This document shows, in pieces, positions 1-12,119 of a stretch of 20,632 nucleotides of DNA (position 1 is the first letter of the stretch; the number at the start of each line of letters is the position of its first letter). The DNA comes from Echinococcus granulosus. Taxonomy: Eukaryota; Platyhelminthes; Cestoda; Cyclophyllidea; Taeniidae. The DNA lies in the NCBI RefSeq assembly GCF_000524195.1, contig NW_020170579.1, positions 50,481-71,112 of the forward strand, in the 5' to 3' direction. The notes beneath the pieces are model-generated. The model had not been told where the DNA came from, did no database searches, and saw only the letters and a program-made list of their open reading frames with translations. Both the position numbers and the translations under genes were made by a program.

Positions 1-19
1 AGCCAAAGTAGGATGACAG

Positions 20-127
20 TACATGAACTACGAAGGCACGGATGAGTTGGCAGACCACCAGCATGATTCTGAGGATTACACCGTAGAGCGCGAGGGGGTT
101 GAAGCAGAGAGAAGGCGCGGTCTGTAA
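20..127 (+). CDS. Possible terminal exon of a gene entering from the left (unrecognised)
   Basis: A short open stretch that is clearly richer in G+C than the following sequence. On the plus strand an AG at 18-19 could be a splice acceptor; it lies just after an in-frame TGA at 14-16. The frame then runs YMNYEGTDELADHQ and on through acidic and then basic residues to a TAA at 125-127. No domain is recognisable. The composition drop right after the stop fits a coding-to-UTR boundary. The same edge could instead be a minus-strand acceptor, because the complement of the last bases reads CTTTACAG, so the strand is not settled. With most of the gene outside the window, its function cannot be judged. 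Confidence 0.3.
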   Translation, partial: YMNYEGTDELADHQHDSEDYTVEREGVEAERRRGL

Positions 128-1078
128 AGACTTGCATGTGTCTGTGTCGATTCATCACAGCTGTCTAGTACACATCATGCGCATTATTATACATTCGTAT
201 TCCAGGATAATTTGAGAAAATGCCTGTGTCGATTCTTTGAATAATTTTTTATCTTCCTATTCCTATCCTTTAAAAAAAAGCCCCTAGTTTGAATGATGCA
301 TTTAATTGCGCCATTTACACAGAACAACAGCCCATCACACAAACAAACTGCGCTCCATACCATCAGTCTTTATTTTCCGGTCTTTAAAGAGAGTTTTCAA
401 ATCCGCATTTTCGCTTATATAACAAACAAATCCATCGGTGCTTAAAGCAGCTGTAGAAGGAACTACTCAACCGGTAAAACTCTGGCACAATGCCATACAA
501 TGCAGGCTTCATTGACGTCAGTTTAGAGAGCTGTCATGAAAAATTTGCGAGATTATCATCTTTGTCGTCATTCCAACATGATATGACATCCTACACGACA
601 GCAGTCAGGTAATTTGTGGTGGAAGCTTAAGCCGTCGCAAATATTTGCCAAAAGATTCTGACAAAGCGAGGAAGAAAGTTGAAGTCTCTGACGCCTTCAG
701 GTATCACTACCAAATGTATCGAGGGGATTGCGCTACTTGAGAAAACTTTACTTATATCGATAAGGGTGGTCCCATGTTAATGTTTTTTCTGTAAGAATGC
801 AGAAAATAAAAATTCATTCAACTTGTCTAATTACGATTAGTGCAGCTGCGTTTGTGCGTTGAAGACAATCCAAATCGCACAACAATTTTCGTCAAGTGAA
901 AGCGGAATGAAGTCGATGCATTTTTAGTGTGAAACTTCTTCATTATTACATATTGGCAGAAAAAAAAGATTGTGTGCATATTTGTAACGCTGAAATGGGC
1001 TTAAAATGCCAAAATACTAAAGAATGTGTGTCGCTCTTAAAAGTTGGTTTGAATTTCATGTGCTTTCAATCAAAGAAC
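128..1078. other. Gene-free AT-rich stretch
   Basis: I see no supported gene, RNA or clear repeat here. There are homopolymer A/T runs and an AATAAA-type hexamer near 804, but nothing upstream that would clearly use it. Confidence 0.5.
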
Positions 1079-1530
1079 CAGGTGAATCTTCAAGCTGGAT
1101 CTGAAAGAGAGATGCTGGTAAGTGGAAAAAATATGTTGTCACACCGGCTTCATGAATTCCAGGCAATGTCATTTGGACTTTGTAACGCAGTGGCCACCTT
1201 TCAAGACCTTTTCTGCCCAACCAATGAAATCATTTAAAACAACGTTTTCCCTGATTGACAAAGGGTTAACTTTATAATTCACTCTTCACTTTATTCGCTT
1301 CCATGACTGGTTGACTAGCAGCTATTCTCGACTTTTGCCTGACTTCGTAGAGCAAGGGGCGTCAATTTGCTCTTTTGTTGAAATCTTCCTTTTACCAGAT
1401 GTATTGAGGTATTTTGAAAATCTTTTAGTCAGTATTCACTTACTAAGGTCTCGTGTGCTCTCTCTATTGCTGTCAAGAATGAATGACGTCGGCTTTCAAG
1501 GTCTCGTTCTAGGTGCAGAGTTTGTCAGGT
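1079..1530 (+). pseudogene. Decayed Ty3/gypsy-type retrotransposon polymerase fragment
   Basis: Translation of 1079-1213 contains LHEFQAMSFGLCNAVATFQ, which matches the Ty3/gypsy reverse-transcriptase segment normally read as (Y/H)xFxVMPFGLxNAPATFQ; its core is at 1172-1204. A second frame at 1311-1346 reads SYSRLLPDF, like the conserved block after the RT domain (SYYRRFIxxF). About 130 bases on (near 1479-1520), MNDVGFQGLVLG faintly resembles the start of the RNase H domain (DASDVGxGAVLxQ). The order is right, but the spacing between the first two blocks is much shorter than in an intact element, the catalytic YxDD motif is missing, and stops separate the frames. It is an old, inactive remnant. 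I found no LTRs, gag or integrase. The first block is fairly secure, the last one weak. Confidence 0.6.
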
Positions 1531-2405
1531 GGATAGTGGTTAGGGGCTGTTATTCAGGCAAACATCGAAGCCTCTGCGACTTCTTAGGTGTCTATACTGT
1601 TTGGGGTTAGCATAGTTTCAGCACCAAAGCGTCTATCAAATGGTATGCAATGTATCAGATGTCCTAGTTTAAACAGTCCAGCTTGAACTATCACTTGGCA
1701 AGCTAAAGGGGTATAATTTTAGTTGTAAAACCCAAAGATCACTACATTGACATAGATTTTTAGGATCAGACGGAATTGAATGAGAGTGATTTAGATGGAA
1801 TTCGCATTGCTTCCAGTGCTCCTGCCGTATTTTTACGAGCATCAGAAGATCCCATCTGATTTGTATGCTGGATAAACAGCCCTCTCTTGCATCACATATC
1901 TCGCCACTTCGTTGTTTTATTCCTAACGTAAGTCGACCTCCAACGAAATACTTTACCAGATAGAAATAGGTGAATACATCAGTATGGAGTTTATTTATGT
2001 AGATTTAGCACCGATGCAGCAACCCAAATGAACTAGCTCCATTCATAAAGCGGATCCCTGCATTGATTATAAGGCTACCAGTTTTCTTTGATTAAAGGAA
2101 AATTAAAAGATAAGGCGAAATTCACACGGTGATATTGTTGCTACTTTAGATTAATCTATGTTAAATGAGCAAAAAACTTTGGTTCCAGCCTCTCAAACAG
2201 GAACCATTTCCGATCAGGTCTCTCCTAAAGAAATAAAAGCATAAAAGCTTCTTCACTGAACATTAACGAACAAATGCCACAATCGACAGGTAGCAGATAT
2301 CTATGACATCACTGTGGACAACTGCTCTGCACAACAATGAAAATGTCCAGTCAATGAAGGAATCCGCTAATCCATCAGCTTTGGTGGTACCTGCATTAGT
2401 GATGC
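1531..2405. other. Stretch without recognisable genes
   Basis: No convincing coding frame or RNA gene. It may contain more decayed retroelement sequence, since it lies between two reverse-transcriptase-like fragments, but I cannot show it. Confidence 0.4.
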
Positions 2406-2563
2406 ATGTTTGACACCGATTTGAGAGGCTATCTAAACCCGATCGGAATAGCTCTCGGAAGGACTTCTAACAACTCGTGGAGCTTACCATCCCAGCTGGG
2501 CGGACTCAGCATTAACTCCGCTACCGAAATGGAACTCGGTCTTGAATATCCGTGCGTCATGAA
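2406..2563 (+). pseudogene. Possible non-LTR-type reverse transcriptase remnant
   Basis: An open frame of 78 codons with balanced composition. Residues about 10-40 include NPIGIALGRT followed by SWSLPSQLGGLSINSAT and later LEYP. This resembles the segment after the RT fingers/palm in several invertebrate retroelement polymerases, where the pattern is PALTGR...LFALPxRLGGLGIxNP...EYxNS. Only this short block is recognisable. There is no upstream YADD motif in frame, and an in-frame stop sits just before the ATG. Alternatively the frame is a chance opening. There is no evidence of a functional product. Confidence 0.3.
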
Positions 2564-3049
2564 TTCCGTAGAATTTTCACCTAGAGGAGGAGGTCGTTTG
2601 ATGTCCTACTTATTCCAAACAAAAGAAAGACTAATGTCATAAATCACTAGTAGGAGATGCCTCCTTGTAAGGTAATTATTTTATATGCGTTAATTGAAAT
2701 TGCGCCATACTTCTAAGATCACGTTTGTATATTGGCGATAATTCGATCTTGACTGTTAGTTTATTCCTGCAGTCATTCGTGCTCCATCATACGTGGCCAA
2801 CCATGTTCTGCTCCAACTCGAGCAAAAGATATCGGCCACTGAACAAACGTCCGAACAGCGTGTGCAGTCCAGCGCTTTGTCTGCACAATTGATCCACCTG
2901 ACTGTATGGGATTAAACGGCGGGCAATGAATTGTGATGACCAACTCACGCGGATCTTCCAATCATTCCTTATATCTTGTAGTGCAAGTAAGAGTTTATTT
3001 ACGCGAGTAGGTGGGGGCTTATGCCGCCTTGATAATAGTGGAAATCGTC
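2564..3049. other. Intergenic stretch
   Basis: A good acceptor-like sequence (TTTATTCCTGCAG, ending near 2773) is followed by a 46-codon open frame to a TAA near 2914, but no partner exons or known domain are visible, so I do not call a gene. The rest shows nothing. Confidence 0.35.
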
Positions 3050-4025
3050 AGCATCCATAAATGAATAAATGAGTGAGTGGATAAGTAAATAAGATATAAA
3101 TTAATGATTAAGTTGCTATTAAATTACCAGATCTCTGGCTGATATCGGCTTAGATGTATGGACTTTGGTGAGGTGGTTCTATGCATCTTTACTCAAAAGG
3201 GGAACTAGGAGTCAACTGGCAAAACAATGAAGAAGACGCACAAATTGCATTGTCTAATATTATACAGGAAAGGCTTTGTTGATTATGCTTTTCGGTAAGA
3301 CCAAATTTAGAGTTTGCAAATATTATCAAGGAAACAAAGACGAACTGAACATAGCAAATTAATCTGGATATCGTGGTTTGGTTCAACTGCTGCGTTGAAG
3401 AGTTAAGCTGGTGCATAAGCATCACCAACATATCTGCTGCCACATGCCACATCACTCCCATTTCGTCATGCTGCGCGTGTTTCCCTTAGCAAAGTTTGGC
3501 CAAAAAGGTGGCACTTGATTGGTCCGTTCGACAGTTAAAAATAGCACGAAGGCGATTTTACTCACGCGGATTTGTTGGAAAAATGTCGATGCTTCATTGA
3601 GAGAATGAATAAAGGAACGGCAAAACGCGCAAGAGTTGGTATATTCTGGATGCAAGAAATCGCACGAAATGCTTTGATGTTACTTCTCTTCCATGTAGCG
3701 CATCATCACAGCCGCTTCTGGTGCTAAATTAGCATGTTACGGCAGTCACTCTCTTGCAATTGAATGATGTGATTGATACAACAGCTAAGAGGTGCCCGTT
3801 CTCTTCTATCTCTTTTAGGAAATTGCAAGCCAACTCAGCAAATTTTGCTCTCAATAGGCTTTTAAATGCTTTACAATACACCGGTTACTTGTATCAAAAT
3901 AATGTGGGTGCTACCGCTGTTCTAAATGGCACATCAACCGGACCGCAAAATGACGCTGATCAGATTTACGCATCTGGATACAAATTGTTATTCAACTGCA
4001 TTGCTGATGGAGGTGATGGGTCATG
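3050..4025 (-). repeat. Arm A of a diverged ~1 kb inverted repeat flanking ATE1
   Basis: Read on the minus strand, this segment aligns collinearly with 7225-8240 on the plus strand. Anchor pairs are 3955-3969 with 7291-7305 (14 of 15 bases), 3551-3565 with 7696-7710 (GTGAGTAAAATCGCC, exact), 3456-3469 with 7792-7805 (ATGACGAAATGGGA, exact), 3369-3382 with 7895-7908 (ACCAAACCACGATA, exact), and 3236-3272 with 8008-8044. Distances between anchors agree within about 16 bp in both copies. Similarity between anchors is patchy but continuous, so the copies are old. The outer ends are approximate. I see no terminal inverted repeats, target-site duplications or transposase, and I do not recognise the family. 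Near the low-coordinate end (3059-3092) is a low-complexity run built from ATGA/ATAA units. Confidence 0.85.
3680..3884 (-). pseudogene. Frameshifted copy of a 68-codon frame shared by both repeat arms
   Basis: Lies inside repeat arm A. Between a TAA at 3885-3887 and a TAA at 3680-3682, the minus strand reads KAFKSLLRAKFAEL, NFLKEIEENGHLLAVV and so on. This matches the frame at 7376-7582, where the equivalent blocks are NAFADLLKAKFSGS and SFLQDVDKNCHFLAVV. Many replacements are conservative (K/R, D/E, V/I, F/L). The two copies differ in length by only 2 bp over the whole frame. That deletion shifts the reading frame near the end, after which ANLAPEAAVMMRYMEEK matches the other copy's last 17 residues and the stop is in the same place. 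I do not recognise the protein and there is no ATG. It may be a broken terminal exon or simply repeat DNA. Confidence 0.35.
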
Positions 4026-4276
4026 GCAACGGATATATTCACACCTTTAGTACTACTAATATATTTGACGCAGGATTTCGTGTCATTCCGACCACGTGAT
4101 GCAAATCACAGTGCATTTCATCATGCAAACTTTGATCGAATGTACGAAATACCTGCCAACCTGTGCAGTGAGGTCGAGTTTGGGGTGACTGGAAGCCATG
4201 ACGTGCATTCCTAAAATGGCACAAGGCAGTAGTAATATTCAGAAAATTCATGGTAACACTTTCTATTCCTACAGTT

Positions 4277-6172
<1,896 letters not shown>

Positions 6173-6229
6173 GCCGATACAGGTGAAAGCCGCGAAAGTA
6201 GAATGCGGTGTTTCGCCAATTTTCTTCAA

Positions 6230-6319
6230 CTTTTATATTCCCAATGAGCGTGAAGCCGACCAATCAGCGACGAGAGACCTTGAATTTGGAAAGCGTGTTC
6301 GACGTTAACCTGCGCCAAT
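6230..6319 (-). promoter_or_regulatory. ATE1 core promoter: TATA box and inverted CCAAT boxes
   Basis: On the minus strand TATAAAAG lies at 6237-6230, about 58-65 bases before the ATG, so transcription would start near 6205 and leave a short 5' UTR. Upstream, ATTGG (inverted CCAAT) occurs at 6245-6241, 6264-6260 and 6319-6315, and again at 6220-6216 downstream of the TATA box. A TATA box at the right distance with clustered CCAAT boxes suggests a compact NF-Y-type promoter. This is motif reading only. Confidence 0.5.
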
Positions 6320-6640
6320 CATATCGTAATCTCACTTCATCTAAAATACAATTTAAATTACCAATTAGTATCGTATTGTACAAAAGAATCCAGTAATGGT
6401 AAAAAAGCAATTTACCAATTTAAATAGTAAAAGGCAAACAAGGAACCACTTGATTGTGAGCATAGGGACAAAGGAAACATTAGGGAATAAAGAGCTGGAA
6501 GGTAACTAGGGCAGACTCAATAAGTAAAATACATTGACTCCTCAAAGAGACACCAAACCGCATTTTCGAAAATGCATAACTTGCAGATTTTAAGTTAAAG
6601 TTTTAAGGAACATCCTAAATGTAATTTGACACAAATAAAT

Positions 6641-6654
6641 GTGCATGCATGCAC
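6641..6654. repeat. Perfect 14-bp palindrome GTGCATGCATGCAC
   Basis: The sequence equals its own reverse complement. It is made of overlapping TGCA/GCATGC units. Palindromes of this length can occur by chance in 20 kb and no function is implied. Confidence 0.6.
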
Positions 6655-7029
6655 TGCCTTATTTGTTTCCATAACCCATTTTGTAGACCTTTATTATTAA
6701 TTAAAAGATTTTTTTTAATAATATCTACCAGCTTCTTGTTTATCTCGTCTACTTACTCAACCTTTCCACGTTTAAACTACATTTGCTAGAATGCTCATAC
6801 ATCAACACGTGAATTGGTAGAGGCGCCTGGCCATCGTAATGACCATCGTGATGGAAGCGAATAAAGTCCCTCCGCGAGCTGTTGCGCCTCCCTCCTAACA
6901 TTCGTAACCGCTTCAATGATCCTTTGGGAGTCGACGGTCTTGGCCTGACAATTTTCAGCTTTTCTAACGTGACGGTTGTTAGCTGTAATGAACCAGGATG
7001 CATTAGCAGCAATCTAAGCATCAAGATGA

Positions 7030-7047
7030 CCCTAAACCTAGCCCTAA
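7030..7047. repeat. Three degenerate telomere-type hexamers
   Basis: Reads CCCTAA ACCTAG CCCTAA, that is two exact and one imperfect copy of the complement of TTAGGG, the usual animal and flatworm telomere unit. It is too short to claim an interstitial telomere; chance is possible. Confidence 0.35.
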
Positions 7048-7224
7048 CTCATTCAAAAACCAAATTCAAGCTTTGCTAAATTATACAGTTTATACCCATC
7101 AAGCCTCATTTTGCATCAGTAAGTGTTGTGGACTTTTGCAAACGCTGACAACATGCCTATTGCGATTCTCTAGAGGTCCCTCCTTTATGGTTGCTTGAAT
7201 GCATTCTAGAAGGTCTCAAATCTC

Positions 7225-8240
7225 ACGCTCTTATTCATCTCCACCGAGCGGCCTACGCTACTCATAGACCGACTTTAAATACCAATATCAGTAAATATGA
7301 TCAGCTTCCATTCACGGGCCGGTGGGCTTGCCATTGTGAACAACAGTAGCACCTCCACAATTTCAGTACAAGTAGTCTGTATGTTGTAATGCATTTGCAG
7401 ACCTCCTGAAAGCAAAATTTTCTGGGTCTGCGTGCAGTTTCCTTCAAGATGTAGACAAAAATTGCCATTTCCTAGCTGTGGTATTAACAGCATCAATTAA
7501 TCTCGAGGGTGTAACAGCAGCGGCGCATGCCAGTTTGGCAATAGAAGCGGTTGTGGTGATATGTTACCTGGGAAAGAAATAACGTGAAGTCTTTAGTAGA
7601 ACTCCTTGCAACCAGAAAGAACCAACACTCAGGTATTTTTCCATTTCTTTATTTACTCTTTCATTAAAATATTATCATTTTCCTCAAAAATGTGTGTGAG
7701 TAAAATCGCCCCCTTGCTATTTTAACCGACAGATGAACCAATGAAACGCCGCCTTATTTGGCAATACTTGTCGGGAGTATGCAAACGCAGAATGACGAAA
7801 TGGGAAGTAATGCAGAATGCCCTTTTGTCTGCCGTGTGGCAGTAATTATCTTGAAGTTTATGTGCCAACTTATGCATCTGAATGCGGTAGTTATACCAAA
7901 CCACGATAACCAGATAAACTCGCTATACTAGGTGCATCTCGGGTGCTATGTCAAGGTTGGTGGACTCTAACTCAGTGTCAACTAAACGCACAATCAATTA
8001 AAATTTTTCCTGTAAAATATGAGATAATGAAAATTGTGCATCTGCTTTATTGTCCTAGCAGTTTCTGCTTAGTTACACTTTTGACTAAAAATACAGAAAA
8101 CCAGTTCGTCGAAGTCCTTGCATATATACATATTAACTTAATAATCAGTCAATCATTCAGCCTCCAAGTCAAACCCATCAACTCACTCATTTATCAGTAA
8201 AATGACAACATTACCATGCTCCCTCAGCTACTCATTTATT
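7225..8240 (+). repeat. Arm B of the diverged ~1 kb inverted repeat flanking ATE1
   Basis: Plus-strand partner of 3050-4025, in opposite orientation, about 3.2 kb away with ATE1 and its promoter between the arms. Matching blocks are spread along its whole length: around 7291, 7341-7400 (GTAGCACC and ACAAGTA blocks), 7520-7625, 7696-7710, 7792-7805, 7895-7908 and 8008-8044, ending near the CTCATTTAT motifs at about 8186 and 8233. The spacing shows one duplicated segment rather than scattered short matches. The similarity covers both the 68-codon frame and several hundred bases outside it, which favours a transposable or segmentally duplicated unit. The boundaries are estimates. Confidence 0.85.
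7376..7582 (+). CDS. 68-codon open frame conserved in both repeat arms (unrecognised)
   Basis: Runs from just after a TAG (7373-7375) to TAA at 7580-7582. Both flanking stops have equivalents at the same aligned positions in arm A. It has no ATG, so if real it is an exon; ATTTGCAG at 7393-7400 is an acceptor-like site. Residues about 9-36 form a charged helix-like stretch (LLKAKF, FLQDVDKN) and residues about 35-64 a hydrophobic, alanine- and valine-rich stretch that could be a membrane segment, ending in YLGKK. Over 34 codons compared with arm A, I count about 10, 7 and 12 differences at codon positions 1, 2 and 3, so purifying selection is not demonstrated. It may be a relic exon or non-coding repeat. 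Confidence 0.25.
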   Translation, partial: SVCCNAFADLLKAKFSGSACSFLQDVDKNCHFLAVVLTASINLEGVTAAAHASLAIEAVVVICYLGKK

Positions 8241-11200
8241 CATCTTTTTGGTCGTGCCCCCATTCAACTGGTCGGTAAACCGAACGCTGCATAGACAATC
8301 GGGTAAATCAAATTTTTACTCATTCGCGGGATTTTTGCACCTCCTTTTCAACTCTGACTGGCAATTTTGGTTCTTCGATGCATGATACATGCACTGCAAA
8401 CCCCCTTTTAACAGAGACACTTTTTTGCTAGTTTTTTTGAATTTTTAAGCCCATTTCACCGTTAAAAATATCCTCAAGTTAATTTTCTCTACCGGCAAGT
8501 ACCAAAAAAGATTCGTCATTTCTAATGCACAAGATCCGATCACGCATTCGGGCTTGATTTATTCGAAATGCTTTAATTTTATTAATGCTTTTATGAGGTG
8601 TCATGGTATCTCTTTTAGGCACGTTATCGACTTAAAAGCGCAGTTGTACCAGTCAAAATCAAGTGTGTTGGCTGAATTCCTAGTGGCGCTGAAGGGTCTC
8701 ACAAAGTTAGGCAGCTCGTTATGATTAATTATCAGGATTTTTGGAGGAAAAACTTTGGCATGAGACCAATCTTACTGGACACATTCCAAGGTTTTGAAAT
8801 CGTGTGCTCCCCTCAATGCAGCTCCTCTTCGAGCATTCACGTTTTCCTTTGCATTTTGTATTCAAGCATTGAGGTATCGATGGCTTCAGAATTTGCAATA
8901 TTTCATCAAAAATTTGTGACAGATACTTGAGGAGCATTGGAGTTCTTCCTCAAATTTGCTAGCTTCCGTTGCCCGTTGCCTTGTCACGCTGGAATCATGG
9001 TGGTGATGACAACTGCACCGGTTACTAATGACAGTCCTTAAACTTACACCAGCAGAACCAACTCCGTTCTACAGTACGCCAGGTTCTACTGTCAATTTTA
9101 GTACTCTCATAACTGCTTTTAACACTTGTCAAAGAACAAGAGACTCATGATCTGCAACGCAATTCCATCACCACAAAATATCTTTCAACATTAAAAAGGT
9201 CTTTTGATAGTTCGTTTAACTTGGGAGATTTTGTGCATTAAAAGAAGAAAAAGAAGGGGAACAACACAGTGTTAGGTGATTTGAAAAGGGCATCTTTTCA
9301 AGGTATTCTGGCATATTAATATACTGTAGATGGCATTCACCTACCAAAGCACCCTATGCATTATATAGCTGTGATGACTTGATGTCTCGTTAATCTATGT
9401 GTTGGTCTACGCAGACACAAATAAGGCTTTGGAGACTGTGCTCCACTCTGCTTTGCTCTACTACACTACGATTTGCGGCGTGATCTTTGAAGCGTCCTAG
9501 TAGCCCGCCATTTCATTGGTGTCCTAGTAATTCATGTTCTGCCTTACTACCTTGACTAATCACAACTTTGGGAGGACTCGATGGACATCTGCATTATGTT
9601 TATGCTATTCCTAGTTTAACATTTCCTAGGTAATTACTACCATTCAGAGCTTCCTACGCCAACCAATTCTACACCCTGTTAGACGGCGACCGTCCTATTT
9701 TACACCCATCTAAGAAAAATAGGGTTTATTGCTTCTCATCCTCACAACTTTATCAAATTTTCTTCAGCAAATAGATCTTCTGTTAAAAACTGCATTGCAA
9801 CTGAGATTAACACGGCATGCGTGCCCCTACTGCACTTTGAAGGCCACCATTAACCCTCAACAGCCAAACTTAAGACCCAGTAATCTGTCATTTCGATTGA
9901 TACTTGCCACAACTACGAGGACAAGGATGATCTAGATACGTTGGTTAGCGCAGCTATAAGTTATGACGCATAAGGCGTGAGCAGATTTTTCCAGAGCTGA
10001 TATTCTCCTGCGTCCCCTAAGTCTTTTACCATACTTCACCTCTTAGTGCCAAACAGTGCAGTGACGTATTGAACGTGCTTTTCCTCATGCGCAAGTGCGT
10101 TTGTCATGCAGACTCCATCCCACAAAACGCGGCTACTTACTTGATTGTAGAAGACTATGCCGCTTTTGCTTAACTCTGTAGACAACGCTCCAATCATTCA
10201 CAGTCCACCACAGTCCTCTTAATGAGATAGGAATTTGGATGTGCAAGAGATATGCGCTTGCTGGTAAGCCTAAATTGGCATAGATGCGGTAATAATGTCC
10301 GTAACATTAGCAAGCCTGTCTATCTGGTGTCCTAGAAATTGCTCGACTGCTACCTCAAAGTAGATGGAGACAAAAGAGATAATTTATTATTCCCTGCTGA
10401 CCAATTGCTGCAAAGGAAGATGGACAGTCGCGTGTTCTACTTGCAGATAGTGTTTTCATAATCAATAGGAATGGCGATGATTATAATTGCCATCTTAGGT
10501 AGAATAGACGAATTTGTACAACGACCAGATCAAAAACGCGCCACTGATGTCAAATTTGCGAAGTAAATGCTCTACTGTAGCAAGCAATTGTCTTTTTCTC
10601 GCCTGTGGAGGTTACGACAGAAGACATAATGCTGATAGAATGCCAAGTGTATTAATGAATAACCTGCCTGAAATTTATTTCCTCTTTTAAGTTGGCATTG
10701 ACGCAGTCTATCGAGTTGCCGTGATTTTAGGACTGATTACACTGTCTACCAAGCCCAGGGCTAGACATGAAAGCGGAGCTGTTCACATTCCTAACAGTGG
10801 TGAGCAAGTCGTCAGTTTTTATAGCAAAATGAGCTAATCAGCTTCAAATTTACTTACTGCTGAAATGCTCCCTAGTAGTAAGCTGGACAGTAAGGATAAC
10901 CGAATGTAGTGCATTATCACTTCAGTACTACATCCAGAGGGGTCTATTTTGGTAGAAGTGTTTGTTGCTGGAGGCGGTAATGACAGTGGCAAGGATCTCA
11001 CGTCTTCCCCTGGTCATTGGACCCCAACATTCAAGCGTTCTATAATAGATTCTAACTCATTTTCAGCAGATGTTTCTAGTAGTCGCCTCTTCATCGCAGG
11101 TGATCTTGTTCGCATTTTTATCTTGCCTAACTTCTGCAGGTAGCTCTACTCCACCATAGAGTGGTAGAATATCATAGCTCTCGTTCTTCCAAAAAAAATC

Positions 11201-12059
11201 AAACTGGTCTGGTACTTATCTTTTTCTTCATTCCAAGGAAATATTGTAGGTGCTCTGTGAAGTTTGTTCAATCTTTTTCCTTTCTGCGAACAAAGGAACC
11301 GTATAAGAGCTAAGAGAGTCTACTGATAAAAAAAACTAACCTAAAAGAGAATGTTAAAGGTGAACCGAGACTTGGAAGGTGGTGCATAAAATGGGAATCA
11401 TATTTTGCATCTCAGGAACTAGAGCTGTCATAATACATTTGGGATCCGATTCGCAAACTAAGTAGTAACTGCCAAGTGATATGTATTGCCAGGTGCTTCA
11501 TGAATTGTGATGTCTCAGTCCTAAGAGTGGTGGCACCACTCTCAATTCGATGCAAAAGTTATCTTGTTAACCTTCTACACCATTTGTATAATTTATTTTT
11601 TATTGCCTGCTTTACTCCTTTTTTTCCTTACGAGCAACGCTGATTAGCCTACTCGATTCCCCTCCAGCAGTATTGTTTATTTGAGCAAATGAGCTATTTA
11701 TATGAACGAACGACTACTACTGTTGGGTGCTGAGGTGATGGTCTGGTGGCCTACTTCAAATCCCAGTGTTAAGCTGACATACGACTGACATTTCAAGGTC
11801 AATCAGTAATCCATCATCACCTAATTTAGGTTCATTTGGTCGGCCATGTCTTCAGATTTATTTAGGAATAGTGCAGCGTAGAGAAATAGCACAAATATCT
11901 CAAAGTTGTGCGTTGATTGTGCACAGTAAAAAAGGTAATCCTCGGTATATTGGCGAATAAAACTAGCTCAGCCTACAGTCCCGACATCTGTGGGCCGCTA
12001 ATTGGTGAATCTACTCACATTCTTACGTTGAGGATATGAGTAGGCTTTGCTTTACACGT

Positions 12060-12119
12060 TTTGCTCATACAAATGCCATTACAATCAACAGTGGCACCCT
12101 TTGAATTGGTATGAGCAAA
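12060..12119. repeat. 11-bp perfect inverted repeat with 38-bp loop
   Basis: TTTGCTCATAC at 12060-12070 is repeated as its reverse complement GTATGAGCAAA at 12109-12119. Such a pair could be a cruciform or RNA stem, or the ends of a tiny mobile-element relic. No duplicated target site is evident. Confidence 0.5.

Larger units (their letters stand above)
6320..7224. other. Intergenic stretch upstream of ATE1
   Basis: No supported gene. It contains a 14-bp palindrome (6641-6654), a short telomere-like run (7030-7047), and a 91-codon minus-strand opening (7024-6749) that is basic and unlike any family I know, with no clear splice partners. Confidence 0.4.

Noticed and set aside
2775..2914. 46-codon open frame after a good acceptor sequence
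   Set aside because: No upstream exon or donor could be paired with it, and the residues match no family I know.
8310..8345. TTTTTACTCATTCGCGGG, resembling part of repeat arm A (around 3555-3572)
   Set aside because: Only a short block matches and the flanking sequence does not align, so I do not call a third copy.
9486..10340. Recurrent GTCCTAG-type motif (near 9492, 9518, 10329, and again at 12241)
   Set aside because: The similarity does not extend convincingly beyond about 10-15 bases, so no repeat family can be defined by eye.
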